Below are positions 14,037 to 14,593 of a DNA stretch of 14,593 bases, piece by piece (position 1 is the stretch's first letter; every line of letters starts with the position of its first letter). The DNA comes from CAHJXF01 sp039936235 (GTDB lineage: Bacteria > Pseudomonadota > Gammaproteobacteria > Burkholderiales > Burkholderiaceae_D), in assembly GCA_039936235.1 (NCBI GenBank), contig JBDTIS010000075.1, positions 1 through 14,593 of the forward strand, given 5' to 3'. Position numbers and translations under genes: made by a program. The notes under the pieces were generated by a model, which saw only the letters and a list, made by a program, of their open reading frames with translations, was not told the DNA's origin and searched no databases.

Positions 14037-14065
14037 TTGACAAGCTGAAAACGGCGCGTCATACT
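14037..14065 (+). promoter_or_regulatory. Main rrn promoter
   Basis: A consensus TTGACA (14037-14042), a 17-nt spacer and CATACT (14060-14065), followed by a pyrimidine-rich discriminator CTCTCCCC. The start of transcription is predicted near 14072, about 235 nt before 16S, a normal distance for an rrn leader. Confidence 0.85.
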
Positions 14066-14305
14066 CTCTCCCCTTCGCTGCACGGATCAAATGAAGTAAG
14101 TTCTTGATTCGGCACCCGTTCTTTAAAAATCAACAGCCGATAAGTGTGGGCACTTGATGATCGAAGTGCTGCGCCTCGGGCCATCGCAAGATGATCCTTG
14201 GCGCGATACTAAAAGCATCAAATGCTCGCAAAAATGAATGTAGGTATACACAACCTAGATTCTTTGAGTGAGCGACCGGTTCGAAAGAACCATTTAACAG
14301 TGATT
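14066..14305 (+). ncRNA. Precursor leader of the rrn transcript
   Basis: The region between the rrn promoter and 16S holds boxA, then hairpins AGCAT-CAA-ATGCT (14214-14226), TAGGT-N7-ACCTA (14241-14257) and GGTTC-GAAA-GAACC (14278-14291), the last with a GNRA tetraloop 14 nt before 16S. The GAGTGAGCGACCGG segment just before it resembles the sequence that, in related rrn operons, takes part in the 16S processing stem. Its partner would lie downstream of 16S, outside the window. Confidence 0.65.
14118..14129 (+). promoter_or_regulatory. rrn boxA antitermination element
   Basis: GTTCTTTAAAAA closely resembles the boxA at which NusB-NusE load for rRNA antitermination, and it is followed by the betaproteobacterial leader sequence beginning TCAACAGCCGATAAGTGTGG. 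It lies within the leader, about 45 nt after the predicted start of transcription. Confidence 0.75.

Positions 14306-14593
<288 letters not shown>

Overview
The window reads as ordinary core chromosome of a high-GC betaproteobacterium, most likely order Burkholderiales. Evidence for this is the first ~288 nt of a 16S rRNA gene at the right edge, whose sequence looks betaproteobacterial from memory, a typical betaproteobacterial rrn leader, strong GC bias at third codon positions, and a gene order (rplU-rpmA-obgE divergent from ispB, then tRNA-Pro, pilBCD, coaE, zapD, yacG) that I recall from Burkholderiales. Genus cannot be fixed from what is here.

Left part (1-2996): the minus-strand ribosome/GTPase operon rplU-rpmA-obgE (obgE runs off the left edge) has a good sigma70 promoter and an intrinsic terminator between rpmA and obgE. 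Divergent from it, ispB makes the polyprenyl diphosphate for the quinone side chain, followed by tRNA-Pro(CGG). A 424-nt gene-free stretch (2997-3420) follows; it holds several hairpins and a candidate pilB promoter overlapped by a dyad.

Middle (3421-9252, plus strand): pilB, pilC and pilD encode the type IV pilus assembly ATPase, the inner-membrane platform and the prepilin peptidase. They are followed at short spacing by coaE (last step of CoA synthesis), zapD (FtsZ-ring bundling) and yacG (gyrase-inhibiting zinc protein). No pilin gene is in the window.

Right part (9260-12749, minus strand): a less conserved group comprising an M61-family metallopeptidase with a PDZ domain, an orphan MocA-like nucleotidyltransferase, a GNAT acetyltransferase and a 55-residue acidic protein ending in a DESFPASDPPAVH motif. 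Then come a 419-nt stretch without a convincing gene (possible remnant of a VOC/glyoxalase-fold gene), a plus-strand enoyl-CoA hydratase, and an rrn operon with promoter, boxA, structured leader and the start of 16S.

I found no mobile element, CRISPR array, toxin-antitoxin pair, phage gene or defence system, and nothing that amounts to a new multi-gene system. The most open item is the small DESFPASDPP-motif protein; the rest of interest is regulatory architecture (attenuator-like terminator before obgE, repeated TTGAC boxes between rplU and ispB, a dyad over the pilB -35) and a possible decayed gene.
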